From contig JALVAL010000149.1 in NCBI GenBank assembly GCA_027011205.1, positions 1 to 33,185 of the forward strand: a stretch of DNA of 33,185 nucleotides. The letters are read 5' to 3'. Every line of letters starts with the position of its first letter. Position 1 is the stretch's first letter. This DNA is from Gammaproteobacteria bacterium. GTDB taxonomy: Bacteria; Pseudomonadota; Gammaproteobacteria; GRL18. Shown piece after piece: positions 22,042 to 30,174 of this stretch. The translations under genes were made by a program, and so were the position numbers. The notes beneath the pieces were generated by a model. That model was not told the DNA's origin. It saw only the letters and a list, made by a program, of their open reading frames with translations, and did no database searches.

Positions 22042-24324
22042 ATGCTTCATGTTGTTCTAGCGATAGGCAGTGCTGTAGCACTCGGAAGCAGCCTGACTTT
22101 TGGGCGCCAGTCCAGGACTCTAAGGCGCAAACGCTACCCAAAGGGATTTAATACCGAGCTACTGCCCAATTCACAAGGATCACCAGATGGACGGATGGAC
22201 CAGGCACAGGGAAAAACCCGCTCCACCAGCGCCGACAAAAAGAGTCAGCGTTCACGGAATTTGTACCAGAATACAAAAAAGAAATTTCTCGCTATTCGAA
22301 AGGTGTTTGCGATCTCCATGGGCGGGACACAGGAGCGTGATGAGCAATTACATCGCTTAACCGGGCAGCGAGGCAAGGCTAGCACCAATATGGCGAATCT
22401 AAAACTTGACCGAAGGATCAATATCTCCATTGGCCTGATGGGTCTCGCTGCAGTCGGGACTTTTTTCTATACTCCATTGTTGCGCATAGCGGGTGCCGTG
22501 ACCCTCATCAACAACCTGCCGGTCTTTCAAGAGCTGTCCAGGAATCTGAGGAAAGGGCGTATAACGACCGAGCTCCTGGAAATCGTCTCCCAGATCAGTC
22601 TCCTCGTAGCAGGGTATTTCTTTCTCGCCACGCTCGTCTGCTTTATTGCCCTGCTGGATCTGAAGCTGCTAAGACGGACCGAAGAACATTCACACCAGCA
22701 ATTAATCGACCAGTTCAGTCAGAAATCACATTCGATATGGGTGTTTGTCGATGGTACAGAAGTCGAGATGCCGTTGGAAGCGGTTCGTAAGAATGATTTT
22801 GTTGTCGTCAACGCCGGAGAGGTGATTCCAGTCGACGGGACTGTTGTGGAAGGAATCGCTACCATCGACCAACACAGCCTGACGGGTGAATCGCAACCGG
22901 TGGAGAAAGAAAACGGGGCAGCGGTTTTTGCCACGACACTCGTGCTGTCAGGCCGCATATTGATCCAGGCGGAACATACCGGCTCCGATACCAATGCAGG
23001 GAAGATCGGAGACATCCTGGAGCAGACCCAGGACTTCAAGGAGAGTCTAAGATTGAGAGGGAAAAAGATTGCTGATGGTTTTATCGCGCCAACACTGTTT
23101 GTCAGCAGCCTGACTTTACCTTTCCTTGGCCCCAGCTCCGCGTTGGCCATTCTCTGGTCCGGATTTGGTTACGACATGAAGTTATACGGACCGATCAGTG
23201 TGCTGAATTTTCTTCATATCATGGCCAAGAATGGAATATTGATCAAGGATGGCCGTTCGCTGGAAATGTTGCAGCAACTAGATACCGTGGTTTTTGACAA
23301 GACCGGTACCTTGACCATTGAGCAGCCCGAGCTTGCTCGGATCTACCCGTTTGCTTCGTACGACGAAGAGACCCTGCTCACCTACGCTGCTGCTGCAGAG
23401 CATCGACAGAGCCACCCAATTGCCAAAGCCATTTTGAATGCCGCCGCGCAGCGCGGTCTGGCGTTGCCGGCCATCGAAGATGCCGCCTATCAGGTTGGCT
23501 ACGGTATACAGGTGATGTTGAATGATAATCTGATTCAGGTTGGCAGTATTCGCTTTATGAAACAGAGAGGTATTCACTTGCCTGCTGAGCTAAGTACCGT
23601 GCAAAGCCAGGCTCATGCCACGGGCAGCTCACTCGTATACGTTGCAGTCAATGACCAGCTTGCCGGGGTGTTGAGGCTGGATCCCTGTGTCCGGCCAGAA
23701 GCCAAACGAATCATTGAATACCTGAAGACGGAAGGTATTGCGGTATCGATTATCTCGGGTGACCATGAGGAGCCCACCCGCCGGCTTGCCCAGGAGCTTG
23801 GCATAGACAGTTATTATGCTGAAACACTACCCGCGCAAAAAGCCGAGCTAATCGCCAAATTGCGTGCGGATGGTAAGACTGTGGGTTATATCGGTGACGG
23901 AATCAACGATGCCATTGCCTTAAAGGCGGCGAATGTGTCTATCTCTTTGAGTGGAGCTTCCACCGTTGCAACAGACACAGCTCAGGTTATCCTGATGGAT
24001 GGTGATCTGGCTAGAATCGAGTCCCTGTTTGAGATCTCCAGGGCATTTGAAAAGAATATGCAGGCCAACTATCTGAACTCGATGATCCCCGGTGTGATCA
24101 CCCTGAGCGGGGTATTTTTGCTGCATATGGGGCTGGTCGGAGCCTTGCTTGTCTATTATACCTCAGAAATATTTGCACTGACGAATTGCATGATGCCCCT
24201 GATCAAGGATGAAATGTCAGAAGATGCAGCAACCTGGAAGGTCAATAATGACATCGCCACCGCTGTTGAAACAGCGTGTGAGCCGGTCGAAAGTGAGCCT
24301 GAGCCTGTTCCCGATAGAATTTAG
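22042..24324 (+). CDS. P1B-like P-type ATPase lacking the CPX metal site (copy 1)
   Basis: Membrane ATPase of 760 residues, started at the ATG at 22042 behind GGAGGGA (22027-22033); a GTG at 22012 would add 10 residues. A basic soluble N-terminus of about 120 residues has no CXXC metal-binding domain. Core motifs are TGES (281-284), DKTGT (Asp419), the P1B hallmark SHPIAKA (457-463) and GDGIND (618-623). Counting back from AKNGILIK, the place of the transmembrane CPC is Phe-Gly-Tyr (about 375-377), with Asp378 next. The TM8 metal residues also look lost. Enzymatic ATP cycling should be intact, but the cargo is probably not a soft metal. It is a close paralogue of the gene at 26920-28959. Confidence 0.75.
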   Translation: MLHVVLAIGSAVALGSSLTFGRQSRTLRRKRYPKGFNTELLPNSQGSPDGRMDQAQGKTRSTSADKKSQRSRNLYQNTKKKFLAIRKVFAISMGGTQERDEQLHRLTGQRGKASTNMANLKLDRRINISIGLMGLAAVGTFFYTPLLRIAGAVTLINNLPVFQELSRNLRKGRITTELLEIVSQISLLVAGYFFLATLVCFIALLDLKLLRRTEEHSHQQLIDQFSQKSHSIWVFVDGTEVEMPLEAVRKNDFVVVNAGEVIPVDGTVVEGIATIDQHSLTGESQPVEKENGAAVFATTLVLSGRILIQAEHTGSDTNAGKIGDILEQTQDFKESLRLRGKKIADGFIAPTLFVSSLTLPFLGPSSALAILWSGFGYDMKLYGPISVLNFLHIMAKNGILIKDGRSLEMLQQLDTVVFDKTGTLTIEQPELARIYPFASYDEETLLTYAAAAEHRQSHPIAKAILNAAAQRGLALPAIEDAAYQVGYGIQVMLNDNLIQVGSIRFMKQRGIHLPAELSTVQSQAHATGSSLVYVAVNDQLAGVLRLDPCVRPEAKRIIEYLKTEGIAVSIISGDHEEPTRRLAQELGIDSYYAETLPAQKAELIAKLRADGKTVGYIGDGINDAIALKAANVSISLSGASTVATDTAQVILMDGDLARIESLFEISRAFEKNMQANYLNSMIPGVITLSGVFLLHMGLVGALLVYYTSEIFALTNCMMPLIKDEMSEDAATWKVNNDIATAVETACEPVESEPEPVPDRI

Positions 24325-24341
24325 TCTGGCATTTTCTTACC

Positions 24342-24367
24342 AGCCTCCACGGTCGCAGCAGGAGGCT
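24342..24367 (+). terminator. weak stem-loop after ATPase copy 1
   Basis: A 7-bp inverted repeat (agcctcc at 24342-24348, ggaggct at 24361-24367) with a 12-nt loop lies 17 nt after the stop. The following sequence is only mildly T-rich, so termination is uncertain. Confidence 0.4.
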
Positions 24368-24423
24368 CCTGGACCCTTACCCTTATATTATTATTTACCC
24401 ATTGTAATTTACTCACTATTTCT

Positions 24424-25860
24424 ATGAACGAACTCGACAGAATACGGCAACTGGAAAAACAAAGCAGGCAGCTGGAGCCGGCAGATAATACCCGTGCGCT
24501 TTGGCAGACTCAGACAAATGCTTATGCAGAATCATTTATTCATAAAAGAAATACCCAAAAGGCTTATGAAGACAGCTCTGATAATGGCTTAGGGCTGCTC
24601 GATAGCCCTATTGAAGAAAAACCACTGGCTATAGATGAAGTATTAAGGCTGGTAGAAAAATCCATTGTTCCTCCAGGAATCGATCTTACCTCTTCACGTC
24701 ATTTTGGCTATATACCAGGGGGAGGTTTGTATCCTTCTGCACTTGGAGACTTTCTGGCTGCTATCAGTAATAAATATGCGAGTAATTTTTTTGCCAGTCC
24801 CGGCAGTGCCCGCCTGGAAAATCAATTGATTCGATGGATTGCAGATTTAATGGGCTATCCAGAAACTTCAGCGGGAAACCTGACCTCCGGAGGTTCTGTT
24901 GCTCATCTGATTGCCATTACGGCTGCTCGCGAGGCCGTTCAGCTAACAGCAAAAGATTATCATCGAGCGGTGATATATGTTTCGAGCCAAACCCATCATT
25001 CGGTACTCAAAGCTCTTACAGTAGCGGGTATGCGCGAAGCAGAAATACGTTATTTACCGGTTGATAAAGCTTACCATATGCAAACAGACCAACTGCCTGC
25101 GATTATTGGTAATGATCGAAAAAAAGGCCTGATCCCATTTATGGTTGTTGCTACTGCCGGTACCACGGAAGTGGGCGCTATCGATGCGCTGGATACCATA
25201 GCAGATGTGTGTGAACATAACAAAGTCTGGTTTCATGTAGACGCTGCTTATGGTGGTTTTTATATTCTATGTGAAGAAGTTGCCGCCAAACTAAAGGGCA
25301 TAGAAAGGAGCGATTCATTTGTCATCGATCCACACAAGGGGTTATTTCTTCCTTATGGCAGCGGCGCTGTCATTGTAAGAGACCGGCGTCATATTTTAGC
25401 GGCCAATAGCTATCAGGCCAATTATATGCAGGATGCCTTACAGGATGATGAACTTGATCCTGCCAGTCTGTCCCCGGAACTCTCCAAGCATTTCCGTGGC
25501 CTGAGGATGTGGATGCCTTTAAAGCTTTTTGGGCTAAAACCTTTCAGAGCAGCATTAACAGAAAAAGTATATCTGGCCCGTTATTTCTATCAGCATATTC
25601 AGCAAATCCCGGGGTTTGAAGTGGGACCGTTTCCCGATATCTCAGTAGTCTTGTTTAGATATCTACCCACAGAGGGCGATGCTAACGAATATAACCGGGC
25701 ATTGGTAAAAGCTCTGCTCAAAGATGGCAGGATATATCTCTCTACTACGACGATTGAAGCTAACTACTATCTCCGGCTGGCAGTTGGTGTCTATAGGACA
25801 CATCTGGAAGATGTAGAACTTTGTCTGCAAATCCTCAAAGAATTCACAGCAGGGGTATAG
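24424..25860 (+). CDS. group II PLP-dependent amino acid decarboxylase
   Basis: Fold-type I PLP enzyme of 478 residues in the aromatic amino acid/DABA/glutamate decarboxylase group. Features are HFGYIPGG (93-100), LTSGGSVAHL (153-162), QTHHSVLKA with ring-stacking His191, HVDAAYGG (Asp273) and the cofactor lysine in IDPHKGLF (Lys305). Substrate cannot be read from sequence. It is not an obvious L-2,4-diaminobutyrate decarboxylase, although a diamine-producing role would fit the polyamine operon convergent to it. No clear Shine-Dalgarno precedes the ATG at 24424, so it may be weakly or specially translated. Its 3' end faces the DUF2156 gene across 103 nt. Confidence 0.75.
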   Translation: MNELDRIRQLEKQSRQLEPADNTRALWQTQTNAYAESFIHKRNTQKAYEDSSDNGLGLLDSPIEEKPLAIDEVLRLVEKSIVPPGIDLTSSRHFGYIPGGGLYPSALGDFLAAISNKYASNFFASPGSARLENQLIRWIADLMGYPETSAGNLTSGGSVAHLIAITAAREAVQLTAKDYHRAVIYVSSQTHHSVLKALTVAGMREAEIRYLPVDKAYHMQTDQLPAIIGNDRKKGLIPFMVVATAGTTEVGAIDALDTIADVCEHNKVWFHVDAAYGGFYILCEEVAAKLKGIERSDSFVIDPHKGLFLPYGSGAVIVRDRRHILAANSYQANYMQDALQDDELDPASLSPELSKHFRGLRMWMPLKLFGLKPFRAALTEKVYLARYFYQHIQQIPGFEVGPFPDISVVLFRYLPTEGDANEYNRALVKALLKDGRIYLSTTTIEANYYLRLAVGVYRTHLEDVELCLQILKEFTAGV

Positions 25861-25963
25861 TTATCCTCAGCTTATCAGACAGCGGCTGGAACTAGGGAAT
25901 GTCGATCTGGATTTCACGCTGCTTATTCATAGCACAATAGTATTTATATACCTGCTGTAGCCA

Positions 25964-26923
25964 CTATATCGCTATTGGTGGCTCTAAACCTTGAAAGCTT
26001 AAAAAATTAGCGGGATAAATCAACTCAGGCTCATACGAAAGTTTAGCCTGTCTTAAGCCAGGGATCCCCAAATCCTGCTCTCTGTTGATATATCTGCACT
26101 TATCTTTTAGTATTTTAGCAGTTTCCCAGTTAATAATTTGAGCGGCTCCACGGCAGCTATAATTTACTTTTTCAAAGTGAATTGTATAGACATCCCTGTT
26201 TAGACGACTGTAAACTGCAAAACCAGCCAGTTTACTCTCTGTGTCCTTGTTAATATAAATAGCAATCCCTTCAAGAGGAATACTGTCAAAGGATTCAAAG
26301 CCTTTTCTTATCACGATAGTTTCTTCACGAATGCTGTTACTTACGGTCTGATTTTCTGCCAGCATAGTTTCGATCATCGCGAGGCAATCACTGCGAACAG
26401 CAGTTGAGTTCATTGACCTGACCTGATAGTCAGGGTAATCTCGTAAAAACTGGGAGATATGATTTTTTTTCTTGCGTAATTTTTTCCCTCTAAGCGAGTA
26501 TAATTTTTCTGTCGAATAAATATACTCGGCTAGCCCCCTGTCATTTTCAATATCATAATAATGATCCAGTTCAGGGTGCCTTTCAATGAACTCTGGCGGA
26601 ACATTTGAAATATCGCCACTGTATCCATCCAGCTTCAGAGTTTTCGACAACTGTAAAAGATCCGACAGGCTAATATCCTCCCCCATGGGCATTAAAACAA
26701 AATCGTATCGGATATCAAACACTATTAACCAGTCATTAAAAAATGATAGCTTATAGTGGTAAATATCCTCCCATAAATACAGACTGGGGAAGCTAAATTC
26801 ACAGGAAAACTGATTATATTTTTCTGCATACCAGGTAATAATTTCACGATCAGAGTGATCCAGTCTTTTTAATGCTGGATAGAGGTTTTCTGTAGAAGGA
26901 ATTTTTATTTTGAGCCGGTTCAT
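25964..26923 (-). CDS. DUF2156 (phosphatidylglycerol lysyltransferase C-terminal-like) protein
   Basis: Soluble protein of 319 residues with the tandem-GNAT-like fold of the MprF catalytic domain. Motifs are LRGKKLRKKKNH (144-155) and NREQDLGIPGLRQAK (280-294), both characteristic of DUF2156. MprF itself transfers lysine from Lys-tRNA to phosphatidylglycerol and carries membrane segments; none are present here. Its start overlaps the stop of the P-type ATPase (ATGA), so it is the last gene of the polyamine operon. The acceptor and donor are unknown. A 6-bp hairpin spans its stop codon (25959-25983). Confidence 0.7.
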   Translation of the reverse strand: MNRLKIKIPSTENLYPALKRLDHSDREIITWYAEKYNQFSCEFSFPSLYLWEDIYHYKLSFFNDWLIVFDIRYDFVLMPMGEDISLSDLLQLSKTLKLDGYSGDISNVPPEFIERHPELDHYYDIENDRGLAEYIYSTEKLYSLRGKKLRKKKNHISQFLRDYPDYQVRSMNSTAVRSDCLAMIETMLAENQTVSNSIREETIVIRKGFESFDSIPLEGIAIYINKDTESKLAGFAVYSRLNRDVYTIHFEKVNYSCRGAAQIINWETAKILKDKCRYINREQDLGIPGLRQAKLSYEPELIYPANFLSFQGLEPPIAI

Positions 26924-28959
26924 TTTTCAGCCAGTTTTTTCTTTGTCTTAAGAGCAGGAAATATGCCATTCAAAACGCCGCCTGTCAGACCAATACTGTA
27001 AATGCCCAGGGCGCCATAAACACCCAGATGAAAGAAAAAGGCTCCGCCAATGTTAATCATGTTTGGAATGACATCCCAGAGCAGGCTTTTCTTGAAATTG
27101 CTCTCCAGACTTTCAGATAATTCAAAAAGTTTTGGGAATTGCTGCAGGTTATCATCCATTAATATGATCTGTGCAGTATCGGCGGCAATTGAGGATGCGC
27201 TGTTTAAGGAAATGGAAACATCCGCATTTTTCAGTGCGATGGTGTCATTGATGCCATCGCCAACAAAACAGATCGACTTCCCCTGCTGTTGTAATTTTTT
27301 GACAATATCAGCCTTGTCTTGTGGCATGGTTTCAGCAAAATAGTGGTCAATACCTAATTCCTCAGCCAGTGCCTGAGTGGGTTTTTCATGATCGCCAGAG
27401 ATGATAACCAGTGACAAGCCACGTTGTTTTAACTGTTTGATAATATCCTTTGCTTCTGGACGAATAGTGGGGTGAAGTTCAATGACACCTGCCAGCTGCT
27501 TGCCAACTGCAATGTAAACCAGTGAATAGCCATGTTGATTAGCATGATCCTGTATCACTTTAAAATCGTTTGATATAGGGATCTCTTCCAGTGTCATAAA
27601 TCTGCCGCTACCCACCCGAATGGTCTGCTCGTTTACAGTTACTTTTATGCCATAACCTATTTCATACTGGGTATCATCAATAACCGGCAATGTTAATACC
27701 TGCTCTTCAACCGCTTTTAATATGGCTTTGGCAATCGGGTGCTTTTGTTTATATTCGGCTGTGGCTGCATAGATGAGTACCTCTTCTTCTGTGAAAGAAT
27801 GACTGGCGTAAATCCTTCCAACATGGGGGATCTCCTGAGTGAGTGTACCTGTTTTATCAAAAACAACGGTATCAATGCTCTTCAGACGCTCCAGAGCCCG
27901 ACCATCTTTAATCAGCAATCTATGCTGTGTTGCGCTGGATAGATGACTTAATACATTAAGGTTTCCGGTGATATTAAGGTGATCAATCAAAGCCGAATCT
28001 AGTACTACTAAAGCACTGGTATAACCTGCAACAGGTAGTGCAAGAGCACCTAAAAAGAGCGAAGGGAACGCCAGTCGGTCTGATAATTTCTCGACACGCA
28101 ACTCAACAGAAGCGGCATAGTCGGTACTATCGTGTAATATTAACTGAATCTGAGAAGCAACGGTTTCATCACCTGCTTTCTCGACTTTTACCCAGATTTT
28201 TCCAGTCAGCATCAGGGTGAATGCAAAAACGGACTCACCGGTTTCCTTTTCTACGGGCTGGGCTTCCCCGGTCATGGCTCGTTGATCAATACTGGCAAAG
28301 CCCCGGATGATCGTGCCATCTACAGGAATGGTTTCTCCTCCCTGAATTACCGCAATGTCACCAACCTGTAATTGTTCAAAATTTATTTCTATTTCAGTAC
28401 CATCCTTTACTATCCAGACCGTACTCATACACTCCTGAAAGATATGCGTTAGCTCATTATGTGAGTTGTTTTTAGCCTTGGCCATTACCTTGAGACCCAG
28501 ATAATATAGCCAGTAACCAAACGCTGCGACTGGAAGATAGCCCGAGCCTATCAGCAGGGGCAGAGTCACCAGGTTAACCATATCGACCTTGAGTTTATGC
28601 TGATGAACAATACCATAATAAGAACGCTGTACCATAGGAATTGTCAGGTAAGCAAGTGTGGCTATACTAATCAGTGAAAAGGCTGGAAACCAGATGCCAA
28701 CAAGAGTTGTTCCCATTGCAACACTGGAAAGAGTTAAATGCCCGTCAATCCATTCTTCAACACTCGCTATATCCGTTTCCTGAAGTGCTTCCTTATCAGG
28801 GAGCAGCTCCTTCTTTCTGGTCGTGTTGTTATCAGTTACAGGAAGAGAAAAGATAAAATTTTTGTAATTGACTTTTTTGGGATATTTTTTATGCACCAGT
28901 GCAGAGGTAAGAAAACTGCCTCCTATACCACTTAACAGCAATAGTCCATTGACTAGCAT
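26920..28959 (-). CDS. P1B-like P-type ATPase lacking the CPX metal site (copy 2)
   Basis: Membrane ATPase of 679 residues. Core motifs are TGEA (230-233), DKTGT (Asp368), KHPIAKA (406-412) and GDGIND (567-572). The region normally containing CPC reads Leu-Ile-Asp (about 324-326) followed by His327, and the later ATP of CPCALGLATP is also lost. The N-terminus has one hydrophobic segment (1-20) and no metal-binding domain. TM8 ends GVLNGIFPAL with none of the MSS-type residues. It overlaps the upstream dehydrogenase gene by 7 nt and the DUF2156 gene by 4 nt, so it belongs to the polyamine operon. The domain between TGEA and GDGIND is clearly close to copy 1. Cargo is unknown; an amine is an attractive inference. 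Confidence 0.75.
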   Translation of the reverse strand: MLVNGLLLLSGIGGSFLTSALVHKKYPKKVNYKNFIFSLPVTDNNTTRKKELLPDKEALQETDIASVEEWIDGHLTLSSVAMGTTLVGIWFPAFSLISIATLAYLTIPMVQRSYYGIVHQHKLKVDMVNLVTLPLLIGSGYLPVAAFGYWLYYLGLKVMAKAKNNSHNELTHIFQECMSTVWIVKDGTEIEINFEQLQVGDIAVIQGGETIPVDGTIIRGFASIDQRAMTGEAQPVEKETGESVFAFTLMLTGKIWVKVEKAGDETVASQIQLILHDSTDYAASVELRVEKLSDRLAFPSLFLGALALPVAGYTSALVVLDSALIDHLNITGNLNVLSHLSSATQHRLLIKDGRALERLKSIDTVVFDKTGTLTQEIPHVGRIYASHSFTEEEVLIYAATAEYKQKHPIAKAILKAVEEQVLTLPVIDDTQYEIGYGIKVTVNEQTIRVGSGRFMTLEEIPISNDFKVIQDHANQHGYSLVYIAVGKQLAGVIELHPTIRPEAKDIIKQLKQRGLSLVIISGDHEKPTQALAEELGIDHYFAETMPQDKADIVKKLQQQGKSICFVGDGINDTIALKNADVSISLNSASSIAADTAQIILMDDNLQQFPKLFELSESLESNFKKSLLWDVIPNMINIGGAFFFHLGVYGALGIYSIGLTGGVLNGIFPALKTKKKLAEK

Positions 28960-30173
28960 GCTTCAGTCCTTATTGAAGTAGGCAAGCCCATTTCTTCCAG
29001 TAGTTTAAGGAACGGATCAGGATCGAGCTGTTCAACATTCACCATTTTTTTCACATCCCATTCACCGCTGGCAATTAACAGCGCGGCGGCAACAGGTGGT
29101 ACACCTGCAGTATATGAAATGGCTTGCGATTCTACCTCTTCGTAGCATTGCTGGTGATCACAGATATTGTAGATAAAGAGCGCTTTTTCCTGACCCTCTT
29201 TCACACCTTTGATCAGGTTGCCAATACAGGTCTTACCCGTGTAATTGGGTGCCAGTGAAGCAGGGTCAGGCAGGCATGCCTTGACCACTTTTAAAGGGAT
29301 AACTTCCTGACCTTCTGCGGTTGTAATGGGTTCATGGCTTAGCAAACCGATATTCTCCAGTACCTGGAAGCAGTTGAGATAGTGATCACCAAAGCCCATC
29401 CAGAAACGTACGGTATCAACATCCATATTGATGGACAGAGAATGCACTTCATCATGCCCCATTAAATAGACTTTCTGTCCACCTGCGACGGGAAAATCAT
29501 AGCTTCTGTAAATTTCATGGTGCTTACATTCTTTCCATTGACGGTCTTCCCAGTAGCCTACATCTTCCAGGATTTCGCGCAGATTGATTTCAGGATCAAA
29601 ATTGGTGGAAAAATACTTACCATGATCCCCGGCATTCACATCCATTACATCAATGACGTTGATTTTGTCAAACTCATGTTTCAATGCGTAGGCACAATAA
29701 GCATTGACCACACCCGGATCAAAACCTGCACCCAAAATAGCCGTCAGTCCTTTTTCGGCAAAACGGGGTTTGCGTTTCCAGTCGTATTCGGCATACCAGG
29801 GGTAAGGGGCATTAATAACATTAATATCTTCACTGACGGCGGTATCAATATAAGCGGCACCCGCTTGCAGACAGGCATCCATAATAACCGTATTGATAAA
29901 GGCTGTGCCGACATTAATCACAATGTCAGAGGCTGTTTCCTGAATGGCTGTGACGACATATTCAATTTTGCTGGCATCAAGCTGTCTGGCATAGAGCTGT
30001 TTATTTTTATCTCTCAGATTATCTTTTCTATGCACACTTTCGATAATAGCTTCGCACTTCTCAATGGATCTTGATGCAATGCAGATATCGCCCAGGACAT
30101 TATTATTTTGTGCGCATTTATGTACGGTGACTGCACCAACTCCTCCTGCCCCGATAATGAGTACGTTCTTCAT
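28953..30173 (-). CDS. carboxynorspermidine/carboxyspermidine dehydrogenase, copy 2
   Basis: Saccharopine-dehydrogenase-like enzyme of 406 residues that reductively couples aspartate semialdehyde with a diamine to form carboxy(nor)spermidine. The Rossmann motif is IIGAGGVGAV (6-15). Family segments include ILGAGFDPGVVNAYC, DVNAGDHGKYF, FWMGFGDHYLNC, NYTGKTCIGN and SYTAGVPP. The start is set at 30173, 1 nt after the stop of the first copy and behind GAGGAAAA; a frame opening at 30263 only reads back through that gene. By eye it is about two-thirds identical to copy 1, so this is a tandem duplication that has diverged. Confidence 0.85.
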   Translation of the reverse strand: MKNVLIIGAGGVGAVTVHKCAQNNNVLGDICIASRSIEKCEAIIESVHRKDNLRDKNKQLYARQLDASKIEYVVTAIQETASDIVINVGTAFINTVIMDACLQAGAAYIDTAVSEDINVINAPYPWYAEYDWKRKPRFAEKGLTAILGAGFDPGVVNAYCAYALKHEFDKINVIDVMDVNAGDHGKYFSTNFDPEINLREILEDVGYWEDRQWKECKHHEIYRSYDFPVAGGQKVYLMGHDEVHSLSINMDVDTVRFWMGFGDHYLNCFQVLENIGLLSHEPITTAEGQEVIPLKVVKACLPDPASLAPNYTGKTCIGNLIKGVKEGQEKALFIYNICDHQQCYEEVESQAISYTAGVPPVAAALLIASGEWDVKKMVNVEQLDPDPFLKLLEEMGLPTSIRTEAC

Positions 30174-30174
30174 A

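Noticed and set aside
22719-23150. 143-codon frame antisense to ATPase copy 1
   Set aside because: It overlaps the conserved actuator region of the ATPase and shows no protein family features.
22042-24324. Recent horizontal transfer of ATPase copy 1 based on higher GC
   Set aside because: Sampled segments are only slightly richer in GC than neighbours and overlap the range of copy 2, so composition alone does not support it.
25959-25983. Hairpin agccac/gtggct as a terminator of the polyamine operon
   Set aside because: The stem is short, spans the DUF2156 stop codon and has no T-run on either strand.
29517-30074. 185-codon frame antisense to dehydrogenase copy 2; a similar frame at 30754-31125 is antisense to copy 1
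   Set aside because: Both are mirror images of conserved paralogous genes. Their mutual similarity only reflects the duplication on the other strand.
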